Shown: positions 32,946-41,906 of the stretch, one piece after another
How positions within the stretch are numbered: position 1 is the stretch's first letter
Layout of the letters: every line of letters starts with the position of its first letter
Assembly (NCBI GenBank): GCA_003223215.1
Contig: QHYH01000125.1
Coordinates: 1 to 44,317 of the forward strand
DNA length: 44,317 bases
Source of the DNA: Acidobacteriota bacterium
GTDB taxonomy: Bacteria; Acidobacteriota; Terriglobia; Acidiferrales; UBA7541
Reading direction: 5' to 3'
Notes under the pieces: generated by a model
Database searches by the model: none
Told to the model about the DNA's origin: nothing
What the model saw: only the letters and a program-made list of their open reading frames with translations
Made by a program: the position numbers and the translations under genes

Positions 32946-34826
32946 ATGTATTTGCGCGCGTTGAAATACCTTCCTGCGACAGCGATCCTGCATGTGACCA
33001 TCGGCGGGCTTGTTTACGCGCAAACAGCAGGTCCAACCGCAACTGGAGCTACCGAGCTAACCAACGCGATCAGGCTGAATACGTTCGAGAACGCAACCCT
33101 GGACGTATACCTTAAGGGCGCAGACGGCAAACCGGTAGAGGTCGCGGCGGTTGTCACCTTGCTGCAGTTGTCCAACGAAGCTTATCGGCAGGAAACGGCC
33201 AAGGCGGGCCACGTCCGGTTTCAAAGTATTAAGGCGACAGAGTACTTCGTCCAAGTGATAGCTCCGGGCTACCAGACCGCCGTGAAACAAGTCGAGGCGC
33301 GGAAGGATGAAACGAGGCAAGTGACGATTGAGCTTCGCGAGCTATCGGTCGAAGATGTCGCCGAAAACGCGGCGTACAGGGCGCTGGCTCCCAAGGCGCA
33401 AAAGGAAATTGGAAAAGCCCTGGAGCGGCTGCGCGCGCAAAAACTGGATGATGCGCGGAGCCATCTCGATGCCGCCAACCGGGCCGCGCCCAATCAGGCC
33501 GAGGTGCAATACCTTTATGGTGTTTACGCAAAGCAGGTGGGGGACGCGGAGCAAGCCAAGTCGTACTGGACGAAGGCCCTGGAACTCAGTCCGAAGCACC
33601 TTCCCGCCCTGTTGTCCTTGGCGGATGCTTTGCTTCGGGAAAACCACGAAGCGGAGGCTCTACCCTACGCGACGCGCGCGGTCGAGGTGGAACCGACCTC
33701 CTGGCGAGCGCACGTGATTCTGGCAAACGTGTACTTGCGCCAGGGCTCGGCGGATGCCGCCGTGAAAGAGGCAGAGCGAGCGATGGAACTGGGGCACGAG
33801 CAGGCCGCGATGGTGCAGCCAGTTTTGGCGGGAGCCTTGGCGAGAAAGGGCGAGAAGGAACGGGCAGTCGCTATTTTGCAAAACTACCTGAAAGAGCACC
33901 CCTTAGACGATCAGGCGAAGAAGTTGCAGGAAGGCTTCGAAAGGATTGCGACCTCGGACGGGCGGAGTGCGGCAAGCGCGCTGCCTGCCGAAGAATTGTC
34001 TCTATCCACCAGTGGGGCGGCCGCGCTGCCGCTTCCCTTGAGTTGGTTGCCGCCGGACGTCGACGAAAAGATGCCGCCGGTAGAGCCGGGCGTGACCTGC
34101 GCGCTTGAAGAAGTTTTAGAGAAGGCTGGGAAGCGGGCCCAGGTATTCGTCAAAAACGTGGAGCGCTTCACGGCGAGCGAATTCCTGAAACAGGAAACCA
34201 TTGACAAATGGGGCATTGCCGGGGCTGCAGAAACCCGCAAGTTTAATTACGTAGCGGCGATCGAGGAGCCCCAGCCCGGTTTCCTTATCGTGGAAGAATA
34301 TCGAGACAGCGGTGGCTCTCCGGCGGAATTCCCGGGCGGAGTCGAAACCAGCGGGCTGGCGGCTCTGGCACTCATTTTCCATCCTTATTACGCCGGAAAC
34401 TTTGATATGACCTGCGAAGGATTGACCCGTTGGAACGGCACGCCTGCTTGGCAGGTCCATTTCCGGCAAAGGCGAGACAAGCCCAATACGGTCCGCTCGT
34501 ACCGGCTGGGCTTGGAGGGCCCTTCTTATCCGGTCGCTTTGAAGGGGCGCGCCTGGATTCTCCGAGACAGTTTTGATATTGCACGGCTGGAAACCGACTT
34601 GATTGCCCCGGTGCCGCAAATCAAGCTGGTTGCTGATCACACCGCCATCGAATACGGCCCGGTGCGGTTTCATATTCCCGACGCGGAGATGTGGCTGCCG
34701 CAGAGCGCGGAAGTGTATTACGACTGGCGAGGCAAACGCATTCACCGGCGGCACAGCTTCAGTCATTACCTGCTTTTCGTTGTGGACGAGAAGCAACACA
34801 TCGCCGAGCCGAAACCTCAGAACTGA
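32946..34826 (+). CDS. Secreted TPR protein with carboxypeptidase-like N-terminal domain (paralogue 1)
   Basis: ATG 32946 (GGAG six bases upstream) begins a signal peptide ending near LVYAQ and gives 626 residues; GTG 32934 is an alternative. A carboxypeptidase-regulatory-like beta domain (about 45-130, with DVYLKGADGKPVEVAAVVTLL) precedes four or five TPR repeats (about 140-320, with LAPKAQKEIGKAL, YLYGVYAKQVGDAEQAKSYW and ALLSLADALL). A C-terminal domain (about 345-620) begins LPLSWLPPDVDEKMPPVEPG and contains ETRKFNYVAAIEE and WLPQSAEVYYDW. The C-terminal part recalls periplasmic lipoprotein-carrier-like beta folds, but I cannot assign it. It is probably a periplasmic or surface scaffold. 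The next gene is a full-length paralogue. Confidence 0.85.
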   Translation: MYLRALKYLPATAILHVTIGGLVYAQTAGPTATGATELTNAIRLNTFENATLDVYLKGADGKPVEVAAVVTLLQLSNEAYRQETAKAGHVRFQSIKATEYFVQVIAPGYQTAVKQVEARKDETRQVTIELRELSVEDVAENAAYRALAPKAQKEIGKALERLRAQKLDDARSHLDAANRAAPNQAEVQYLYGVYAKQVGDAEQAKSYWTKALELSPKHLPALLSLADALLRENHEAEALPYATRAVEVEPTSWRAHVILANVYLRQGSADAAVKEAERAMELGHEQAAMVQPVLAGALARKGEKERAVAILQNYLKEHPLDDQAKKLQEGFERIATSDGRSAASALPAEELSLSTSGAAALPLPLSWLPPDVDEKMPPVEPGVTCALEEVLEKAGKRAQVFVKNVERFTASEFLKQETIDKWGIAGAAETRKFNYVAAIEEPQPGFLIVEEYRDSGGSPAEFPGGVETSGLAALALIFHPYYAGNFDMTCEGLTRWNGTPAWQVHFRQRRDKPNTVRSYRLGLEGPSYPVALKGRAWILRDSFDIARLETDLIAPVPQIKLVADHTAIEYGPVRFHIPDAEMWLPQSAEVYYDWRGKRIHRRHSFSHYLLFVVDEKQHIAEPKPQN

Positions 34827-34969
34827 AAATGGGCGCGTCCGACCGGCGGCCAGGCAAGAGCTAGCTACTCAGGCCAAGCCTTTCTTGTCCAGGCAGGCTT
34901 CCCAACGGGAAACAGGAGTCGAGGCTCACGGGGGTGCCGAGGAATCTCAAGGAATCTCCTATCGCGTGG

Positions 34970-34996
34970 CGCTAATGCAAAACAGCGGTGTATGAT
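34970..34996 (+). promoter_or_regulatory. Probable promoter of TPR gene 2, copy of the upstream one
   Basis: CGCTAATGCAAAACAGCGGTGTATGAT, quoted here as its halves CGCTAATGCAAAAC and AGCGGTGTATGAT, aligns without gaps to 32880-32906. TATGAT (34991-34996) would be the -10. The -35 position reads GTGGCG instead of TTGACG, so this copy may be weaker or need an activator. The distance from TATGAT to the start codon is also similar (about 40 bases). Confidence 0.45.
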
Positions 34997-35036
34997 ACGG
35001 GTGATTCGGAGGCCCCGCCAGCCGGTGGAGTTGGTC

Positions 35037-36932
35037 ATGGTTTTTCGTTTAACCGCGTATCTTCTTTTTGCTGCGCTCTTTTTCTCTCATGCCGTTTTCG
35101 CGCAACGGCCGGCGCCGAATCCCGGCGGCGCGAACCGCGGGGGCGTCAGCGCGTCCCCTTTGGGGGGCGGCGATCCGACCATCGACCTGGACATTTACGT
35201 CAGGGGAGCGGACGGCGGTCCACTTGAAGAGACCGCTATGGTCACCCTGGTTGCTCCGACGGGGCAAATTTCCGGTCAAGGAACAACCCTGGGAGGAAAC
35301 ATAAAATTCAGCGGGATTGCCGCAACCGAGTACACCATACAAGTCGTCGCGGCCGGTTATGAGAATGCCGCGAAGGAACTCGACGGCTATGTCGCGCGGT
35401 ACGCAAGAATCATGATTCAAATGAAGGCCGCGTCGAACGCGGACGCGGGAGCCGGTTTTTCGCGCATGCTTCTCGCGCCGAAAGCGCAGAAAGAGCTCGG
35501 CAAAGCCCTCGAGGCGCTGCGCGCCAACAAGCCTGAGGAGGCGCGGGGGCATCTGGAAGCGGCGTATCACAGGGCGCCGAATCATCCGGCAGTCAACTAC
35601 CTCTATGGCGTGTATTTCCTTCAAATGAAAGACCAGGAAAAGGCGAAATCCTGCTGGACCAAGACGCTAGAATTCGATCCCAAGCATGTTTCCGCACTGC
35701 TTTCGTTGAGCGAAGCCCTGATTCGGGAGCAGAAATTGCAGGATGCGGAATCCTACGTGAAGCGCGCGGTGGCGGCGGATCCCAACTCCTGGCGCGGCCA
35801 TGCGATCCTCGCGGATGTGCTCTTGAAGGAGAACCTCGCGGAAGAGGCCGTCAAGGAAGCCGATCGCGCGATAGAACTGGGACACGGACAAGCCACGGCC
35901 GTCGAGCCGCTGTTGGTGCGCGCCTTGCTGGGAGGAGGAAACAAGGAACGCGGTCGGAAAGTTTTGCAAGAATACGTCCGGGAGCATCCTGGCGACGCTG
36001 CGGCGCGCAAGCAGCTGGATAGTTTCGAGTCTCCTGCGGTGCTAGTGTCATCGAGCAAGGAGGCGGCTCCCGCGGCGGCGAAGCCGTCGCCAGCGACAGA
36101 GACGGCCCTTGCGCTGCCGCTGCCGTCGAATTGGCTTCCGCCCGATATCGACGAAAAGGTGCCTACCGTTGAGGCGGCGACTTCCTGCGCGCTCGATGAA
36201 GTGGTCGAGAGGGCGGGAAAGCGAGTCGAGGAGTTTGTCAAGAATGTGGATCGCTTCACGGCGAGTGAATCGCTGACGCATGAATCGATCAATAAATGGG
36301 GACTTGCCGAATCTCCGGAAACGCGAAAGTTCAACTATGTGGCCAGCATTGAGCAATACCGGCCGGGATTCTTCAGTGTGACGGAATATCGGAGCGGAAC
36401 CCACGGGCTTTCCGATCCCCCGGACGGTGTGGAGACGACCGGAATGGCGGCTCTGGCGCTGATCTTTCATCCAAATAATGCCGCTAACTTTGCCATGAGT
36501 TGCGAGGGTCTGGGCCGCTGGAATGGACATCCGACATGGCAGGTCCATTTTCGTCAGAGGGCGGACAAGCCAAACACCATCCGGGCTTACAAATTTGGTC
36601 AGAATGGTCCTGCCTACCCCGTGGCCCTGAGGGGGCGAGCCTGGATCGCCGCGGACAGCTACCAAATCGTTCGCATGGAGACGGATTTAGTCGCACCACT
36701 GCCGGAAATCCGCCTTTTGAGCGATCACACGATTGTTGACTATGGACCGGTGCACTTCCGGAAGGGCAATGTGGACATGTGGCTGCCGCAGAGCGCCGAA
36801 TTGTACTGCGATTGGAAGGGACGGCGGATGCACCGGCGTTTGAGCTTCAGCCATTATTTGCTCTTTTCCGTGGATGAGAAACAGAAGATCTCCGAGCCGA
36901 AAGCGGAGACCGAAGGCCTCGAGGAGAATTAG
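35037..36932 (+). CDS. Secreted TPR protein with carboxypeptidase-like N-terminal domain (paralogue 2)
   Basis: ATG 35037, preceded by GGAG six bases upstream just as in paralogue 1, gives 631 residues with a signal peptide ending near AVFAQ. The domain order is the same: beta domain (about 50-130, DIYVRGADGGPLEETAMVTL), TPR repeats (about 145-330, LAPKAQKELGKALEAL and YLYGVYFLQMKDQEKAKSCW) and the C-terminal domain (about 355-620, LPSNWLPPDIDEKVPTVEAA). Similarity to paralogue 1 is high throughout, strongest in the TPRs and the last 250 residues. It differs by a Pro/Asn/Gly/Ala-rich insert after the signal peptide and a Pro/Ala linker after the TPRs. The pair arose by tandem duplication and the two may act as a hetero-complex. 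Confidence 0.86.
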   Translation: MVFRLTAYLLFAALFFSHAVFAQRPAPNPGGANRGGVSASPLGGGDPTIDLDIYVRGADGGPLEETAMVTLVAPTGQISGQGTTLGGNIKFSGIAATEYTIQVVAAGYENAAKELDGYVARYARIMIQMKAASNADAGAGFSRMLLAPKAQKELGKALEALRANKPEEARGHLEAAYHRAPNHPAVNYLYGVYFLQMKDQEKAKSCWTKTLEFDPKHVSALLSLSEALIREQKLQDAESYVKRAVAADPNSWRGHAILADVLLKENLAEEAVKEADRAIELGHGQATAVEPLLVRALLGGGNKERGRKVLQEYVREHPGDAAARKQLDSFESPAVLVSSSKEAAPAAAKPSPATETALALPLPSNWLPPDIDEKVPTVEAATSCALDEVVERAGKRVEEFVKNVDRFTASESLTHESINKWGLAESPETRKFNYVASIEQYRPGFFSVTEYRSGTHGLSDPPDGVETTGMAALALIFHPNNAANFAMSCEGLGRWNGHPTWQVHFRQRADKPNTIRAYKFGQNGPAYPVALRGRAWIAADSYQIVRMETDLVAPLPEIRLLSDHTIVDYGPVHFRKGNVDMWLPQSAELYCDWKGRRMHRRLSFSHYLLFSVDEKQKISEPKAETEGLEEN

Positions 36933-37042
36933 GTCCGGCAGGGAAGCTCGATCCTGTCATTCGTCCGTTCCGGTGGGTGCATTCCGTAGAAACCAGTTTT
37001 TCCACAGTGGATGTGCCGGCTTTGCCGAGACGTCGTCGCGGT

Positions 37043-37456
37043 TCAGGCGAGGCCGAGGACCCGGTTGAGGAAGCCGACCAGGTATTTCCACGCCAGGTAG
37101 TAAACGATCAGAGCCACCGGCGCGAGAATCGGAAAGGCGCGCGTGGCGAAGCCGGGAATCGAAAAGTTCAGGGCAGCCGAGGCGACCAGGCCCAGCGGCG
37201 CGAGCAGAATCGGCAGGAGCGCGCCGTGCAGTCCGAGTGACAGCGGAACGTGGCGGCGCCAGGCGACGAAGAGGACGTTCCAGAGGCCCCAGGCGTTGGG
37301 CACTACGGCCATGGGAAAAACAATGAAGCGCTCCACGGGGACAGGAAAATGGTAGATAAGGCGAAACACGGCGTAAGCGGTCATGGCCACGAGGAGTAAA
37401 GGAGTCGGAACGGCGATACCCGCCATATAGGCTCGAAGATAAGCATGCTTGTTCAT
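37043..37456 (-). CDS. Small multi-spanning membrane protein of the second sigma cassette
   Basis: ATG 37456, with GGGAGG five bases upstream, gives 137 residues; the frame to 37612 is a shadow of upstream coding DNA. Four hydrophobic helices can be seen, with conserved-looking LIYHFPVPVERFIVFPM and NAWGLWNVLFVAWRRHVP. I do not recognise the family. It is the third gene after the sigma factor and the 77-residue protein, 13 bases behind the latter, so it is probably part of the same transcript and may transduce or respond to the signal. Confidence 0.75.
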   Translation of the reverse strand: MNKHAYLRAYMAGIAVPTPLLLVAMTAYAVFRLIYHFPVPVERFIVFPMAVVPNAWGLWNVLFVAWRRHVPLSLGLHGALLPILLAPLGLVASAALNFSIPGFATRAFPILAPVALIVYYLAWKYLVGFLNRVLGLA

Positions 37457-37469
37457 CGAAGCCTCCCGC

Positions 37470-37703
37470 TCACAATTGATAGAGCAAAGCCGGAACCGCA
37501 CTAGGGAAAAGCAAGAGCGCAGCGGCGACGGCCGCGGCGAGAGCCCAGTCGAACCAGGGGACGCGAAGGGGCTGGGCGTCGAGGCGGCGGAGCATCCCGG
37601 GCCAGAGGTCACGCGGAAGCTCGGCTTCCTCGAAGGGAGGAAACTCGCGCTTGAGAAGCGCCCGAAGTTCCTTTTCGTTCGGATCCGGCATTTCCTCAGT
37701 CAT
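37470..37703 (-). CDS. 77-residue single-TM protein, probable mini anti-sigma factor
   Basis: The protein has an acidic N-terminus (MTEEMPDPNEKELRALLKRE), a basic/amphipathic middle and one C-terminal transmembrane helix (about 54-74, ALAAAVAAALLLFPSAVPALL). Its ATG overlaps the sigma stop by 4 bases (ATGA). An inner-membrane protein with a short cytoplasmic part coupled to an ECF sigma gene is most likely its regulator. It has no HxxxCxxC zinc finger and nothing beyond the membrane, so it differs from the anti-sigma at 5767-6426. Function is inferred from context. Confidence 0.72.
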   Translation of the reverse strand: MTEEMPDPNEKELRALLKREFPPFEEAELPRDLWPGMLRRLDAQPLRVPWFDWALAAAVAAALLLFPSAVPALLYQL

Positions 37704-38230
37704 TTTGCGTTGACCTCCACGCCCAGAGAATTGAGTTTTCTGCGCAGCATGCGAACGGCGCGAAAAACGCGTACTTTAACAAGCGCGGGCGAAATGCCGA
37801 CAGCGTCGGCGATTTCCTGGTAGGGCTCGTCTTCGATGAGCGCGAGAGTGGCGACGAGGCGGTATTTCGAGGGGAGCTCGAGAAACGCTCGCCGGAGGCG
37901 GCCACGCAGTTCGCCTTGGGCGGCAGGATCGCCCCGGGGAGCGGCGGGGAAATCCTCGGGAAGCTCGGTTTCCTTCCGCGCGTGGCGGAGATGATCCAGG
38001 GCCGCGTTGGTGGCAATGCGGCGGGCCCAGGCGCGAAAATTCCCCGCGGCGGGGTCGAACCGCCCGCGTGCCCGATAAACGCGCCAAAACGTCTCCACGG
38101 TCAAATCCTCGGCGGCGCAGCTGTCGCGAACGATGCGCACGGTCCAGGCGTAGACCTCCTTCTGGTGCTGGCGAAAGAGAGCCTCAAAGGCTTCGAGGTC
38201 GCCCGCCGCGAATCGTTCGAGCAGCTCCAT
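37700..38230 (-). CDS. ECF RNA polymerase sigma factor
   Basis: ATG 38230 gives 176 residues, the normal ECF length; GTG 38239 is possible and the frame to 38350 is not needed. Region 2 spans about 10-85 (AAEDLTVETFWRVY, FRAWARRIATNAALDHLRH) and region 4 about 105-168 (LELPSKYRLVATLALIEDEPYQEIA). The ribosome-binding site is weak. It heads a three-gene cassette with the 77-residue protein and the membrane protein. GTAACC about 45 bases before the start resembles ECF -35 elements, which would fit self-control, but the -10 is not convincing. Confidence 0.9.
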   Translation of the reverse strand: MELLERFAAGDLEAFEALFRQHQKEVYAWTVRIVRDSCAAEDLTVETFWRVYRARGRFDPAAGNFRAWARRIATNAALDHLRHARKETELPEDFPAAPRGDPAAQGELRGRLRRAFLELPSKYRLVATLALIEDEPYQEIADAVGISPALVKVRVFRAVRMLRRKLNSLGVEVNAK

Positions 38231-39086
38231 CGACCACACTCTATCCGTACTTACTGCCAAGGAGGGTGTGAGGTTACAGCGAGTTTCGAATGGAGCGAGT
38301 ATACAGGCGAATCGGTCCAAAAAAATGGAGCGACAGGAGACGGTCTGCACTGGTCCCGATCCTTCAGGACGGGCAGTATCCTCAAAAAAGGGGGCGAATG
38401 TGCTCTAGCGGGAGTCTGGCACACGCCCCTCAAATAGGATTAAGCCAGCGCCGAACATTTTTCGCTCGACGCTGGCCTACTTGCTGCTTCGAACGGCGCC
38501 GTTAAAGCGCGGAAATCGCTTATTCCAGTGCGAAAGCAAGTTCTTGTTCGAGTGCGCGGAACCGGGATCCAGAACCGAGCCGCATTGAGTCCCTCAGCGA
38601 TAGGGGCGCTTTTAGGTGCATCACGAAAGTACGACGAACATAACAATTAGAAGCCTTGCGGTATCCGCTTGACAAAGGCTATGACCTCTATGGGCGAACA
38701 AGATCAAGACCGACGTCCACCCACTGGATTGGAGGAACTTCCTGGGAAGTAACCTCGACGGCGTTGGCGACAGCCGGGTTGACTGGACTTACCGCGAAGG
38801 TCCAGGAGGCGCAGGATACACGGAAAGCGGTGCCAGGAATCACATCTGTAAGCAGCCGCTTGGGCTTCCGCAAATGCGTGTCGTTATCGTCGATTGACTG
38901 AGCGGCTGTCTTTAGTCTGTCCCTGTAACCTATCGCCCGCCTTCCGCCCCGGCAAATCTCCCGGAACATTTCGCCTTCCCCCGACGTTATGTACTTCATG
39001 CCGGCCGGGTCGTGACCGGCGTGTGCCCGGACCCTCGAAAGGTGCTAACCGGCGGGGCCGCAGGCAGTCCAATCGAGGTGGGGGCC
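38231..39086. other. Long intergenic region between sigma cassette 2 and ADOP permease 3
   Basis: These 856 bases contain no gene I can support. A 103-codon minus-strand frame (38688-38999) exists but has rare codons and no motif. TTGACA at 38669-38674 is a perfect -35 hexamer without a fitting -10. The last 80 bases serve permease 3, whose start has a GAGGTGGGGG leader. Confidence 0.45.
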
Positions 39087-41516
39087 ATGAACCAACTGGG
39101 CAAGGATATGCGCTTCGGGCTGCGAATGATCCGCAAAAGCCCCGGATTCGCCGCAGCGGCGATTTTGACCCTGGCGCTGGGCATCGGCGGCACCACGGCC
39201 ATTTTCAGTTTTGTCGATGCCGTTCTCCTCAAGCCCTTGCCATTTCCCGGAGCGGACCAGATTCTCAATGTCTGGGAAAAGCCTCCCGGCGGCGAACGCA
39301 ACGGCATCTCCACGCTCAATTTTCTCGATTGGAAGAATCAGAATACTGTCTTCACCGGCATGGCCGCCCAGTCCTGGGGCAGCGTTACGCTCACTGACGC
39401 CGATGTGCCCGTGGAACTCAGAAATGGCCGTGTCTCCGCGCCCTACTTTGAAATTTTTGGCGTCAAGCCCATGCTTGGCCGAACCTTCGCCGCAGACGAA
39501 GATCAGCTCGGAAAGAATCAAGTTGTGATTCTAAGCCACCGCGTCTGGCAGAACCGCTTTGGCGAAGATTCCAACATTATTGGCCGCAGCATCCGCCTGA
39601 ATGGTGAGCGCCATACGGTCATCGGCGTGATGCCTCCGGGAATGTACGATCGCGAACGGCAAGATGTCTGGACGCCCCTCGCGTTCAAGCCCTCACAGAT
39701 GACCCGCGACTATCACTGGATGATTTCCTGGGCCCGCCTGAAACCCGGTGTCACGTTGCAGCAAGCTCGCGAACAGATGAAAGGCATCGCGGCGCGGATT
39801 GAGCAGGCCTATCCCAAATCCAACAAGGGATGGAGCGTCACGGTTGACCGCTACGAAGATCGCATGGTCGGTCAAGATCTTCGCCAGTCTCTCCTCGTGC
39901 TTCTCGCCGCCGTTGGTGCCGTCCTCCTCATTGGTTGCGTTAATCTTGCCAATCTCCTCCTCGTGCGTGGCGCTGGCCGCGAGCGCGAAGTCGCCGTGCG
40001 CTCCGCGTTGGGCGCCGGGCGTGCTCGCCTTGTCAGGCAGTTCCTCACCGAGAGTGTCTTGCTCGCCGGAATCGGTGGTGCCGTAGGCGTAGCCCTCGGT
40101 TGGGCATTGATGCTCGGTCTGAAGGCGTGGATACCGCCGCTGCTTCTGCCTGCCGAAGCCGACGTCTCTCTGAACAGCCAGGTGCTGCTGTTCGCCGTCG
40201 CAATCGTTGTCACCGCGGGAATTTTGTTCGGCATCGCTCCGGCACTGCAAAGCATGAAGGCCGATCTGGTTGGCTCACTCAAAGAAGGTGGAAGAGGCGG
40301 CACCACCGGCATCAACCGCACCTACGTCAGAAATGGCTTAGCCGTTGCGGAAATTGCGCTGGCCTTTATTTTGTTGTCGGGCGCCGCGTTGCTCATCCGC
40401 AGCTTTTACCGATTGCAGCAGGTCGATCCCGGATTCGACGCCGCCAACGTCATCACCATGCAGTTTCCCATGACCTCGCAGCAGTATCCCGACGGCCCGC
40501 ACATCATCAACTATTTGGGTCAAGTCCTCGAGAAACTGCAATCACTGCCCGGAGTGCGCCAGGCCGCCACCACCGGCGCGCTTCCCCTGCAAGGCTGGCC
40601 CGACGGTATGCCGTTTCTCATCGAGGGCCAACCCTTTGTCGAGGTTGCCAAACGTCCCGCCGCCGGTTTCAAGCCCGTCAGTCCGTCGTATCTTGCCGCT
40701 ATCGGAATGCGCTTAAAGAAGGGACGCTGGCTGGCGGAAACCGATACCGCAGGAACGGCCCCCGTCACTGTCGTCAACGAGGCCATGGTCAAAAAATATT
40801 TTAACGGTGAAGAGCCCGTCGGCAAGCGCATCCGCATTGAGGAGATCGTTCCCGGCCAGCCAGCTCTCGGGCCAGAGATCGCCTGGGAAGTTGTAGGAGT
40901 GGTTGAGGGCGAGCGTGCCTGCGGCCTCGGCGACACCTGCGCGGGCCTGTACGTCTCCTACAAACAAAGCCCCAGTCCGGAGCAAGCCTTGGTAGTCCGC
41001 GGCGCAATGGATCCCAACCACCTCATTAAATCAATTCAAGCCGCAATCTGGGATTTGAACAAATTGCAAGCCCTGCCCGAGATCAAGCTCCTCGAGCAAA
41101 TCAAGTCGGAGTCCCTCGGCGAAAACCGCATGCGCACCGTTCTGTTGGGGACGTTTGCCGGCCTGGCTCTCCTGCTTTCCGCCGTTGGCGTGTATGGCGT
41201 AATTTCCTATTCCGTCACCCATCGCACCCACGAAATCGGCATTCGCGCCGCCCTCGGCGCAAGCACCTGGGAGCAGTTGATGCTCGTGCTCAAGACCGGC
41301 ATGGCGGTAACCGGAGCCGGCCTCGTAATCGGTGTTCTGGGCGCTCTGGCCCTCACGCGAATCTTATCCAGCCTTTTGTTTGGCGTCAGCCCACGAGACC
41401 CTTGGACCCTTCTATTCGTCAGTACCGTGTTGGCGGTGGTGGCTGTAGCGGCATGCTACATTCCTGCCCGCAGAGCGACGCAGGTGGATCCCCTGGTGGC
41501 GCTCCGGCATGAGTGA
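39087..41516 (+). CDS. ADOP-type permease 3 (MacB/FtsX-like, no ATPase partner)
   Basis: ATG 39087, after a GAGGTGGGGG leader, gives 809 residues; the frame to 39012 adds no homology. Helix 1 (about 24-50, [23 protein letters not shown]), periplasmic core 1, FtsX block 1 (about 270-400, [27 protein letters not shown]), periplasmic core 2 and FtsX block 2 (about 690-800, [23 protein letters not shown]) follow in order. It ends in ALRHE, a variant of the ALRYE of the other two. Codon use differs a little from permease 2, with more pyrimidine-ending codons. A DUF1330 gene follows 55 bases later and may be co-transcribed. Confidence 0.9.
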   Translation: MNQLGKDMRFGLRMIRKSPGFAAAAILTLALGIGGTTAIFSFVDAVLLKPLPFPGADQILNVWEKPPGGERNGISTLNFLDWKNQNTVFTGMAAQSWGSVTLTDADVPVELRNGRVSAPYFEIFGVKPMLGRTFAADEDQLGKNQVVILSHRVWQNRFGEDSNIIGRSIRLNGERHTVIGVMPPGMYDRERQDVWTPLAFKPSQMTRDYHWMISWARLKPGVTLQQAREQMKGIAARIEQAYPKSNKGWSVTVDRYEDRMVGQDLRQSLLVLLAAVGAVLLIGCVNLANLLLVRGAGREREVAVRSALGAGRARLVRQFLTESVLLAGIGGAVGVALGWALMLGLKAWIPPLLLPAEADVSLNSQVLLFAVAIVVTAGILFGIAPALQSMKADLVGSLKEGGRGGTTGINRTYVRNGLAVAEIALAFILLSGAALLIRSFYRLQQVDPGFDAANVITMQFPMTSQQYPDGPHIINYLGQVLEKLQSLPGVRQAATTGALPLQGWPDGMPFLIEGQPFVEVAKRPAAGFKPVSPSYLAAIGMRLKKGRWLAETDTAGTAPVTVVNEAMVKKYFNGEEPVGKRIRIEEIVPGQPALGPEIAWEVVGVVEGERACGLGDTCAGLYVSYKQSPSPEQALVVRGAMDPNHLIKSIQAAIWDLNKLQALPEIKLLEQIKSESLGENRMRTVLLGTFAGLALLLSAVGVYGVISYSVTHRTHEIGIRAALGASTWEQLMLVLKTGMAVTGAGLVIGVLGALALTRILSSLLFGVSPRDPWTLLFVSTVLAVVAVAACYIPARRATQVDPLVALRHE

Positions 41517-41571
41517 GCAGGGAAGCGGTGCGCAATCGAATCTCTAAATTTCAAAAAGTGAGGAGCAATTC

Positions 41572-41865
41572 ATGGCGAAGGGATATTGGATAGCATTCTA
41601 CCGGTCAGTCTGGAATCCCGCAGTGTTGGTGGAATATGCCAAGGTCGCGGCCCCTGTGATTCAAGCCGGCGGCGGAACCGTGCTTGCCCGCGGCACTCCG
41701 GCACGCGCCTACGAAGCCGGATTGAAGCAGAGAACCGTGATGATCGAGTTCGACACCGTCGAAAAGGCCATCGAGACCTACGAGAGCGCCGCCTACCAGG
41801 CCGCCGTCAAACTCCTGGGCCGCGCCGTCGAGCGCGAGGTCCGCATCGTCGAGGGCGTCGCCTGA
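41572..41865 (+). CDS. DUF1330 domain protein
   Basis: The 97-residue product is a complete DUF1330 / dimeric alpha-beta-barrel domain: AKGYWIAFYRSV at the start, YAKVAAPVIQAGGGTVLARG in the middle and MIEFDTVEKAIETYESAAYQAA near the end. Structures of relatives are small dimers, and some bind or transform small organic molecules; no function is assigned for most. GAGGAG lies six bases before the ATG. It is probably the last gene of a short unit with permease 3, since the next gene is convergent. Confidence 0.9.
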   Translation: MAKGYWIAFYRSVWNPAVLVEYAKVAAPVIQAGGGTVLARGTPARAYEAGLKQRTVMIEFDTVEKAIETYESAAYQAAVKLLGRAVEREVRIVEGVA

Positions 41866-41906
41866 CGACGAACGCAGACGAGACCCTTGAAGGTTCTCCC
41901 TGGAGT

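Noticed and set aside
38688-38999. 103-codon minus-strand frame
   Set aside because: More protein-like than most, but with rare codons, no ribosome-binding site and no family I recognise; left as unresolved.
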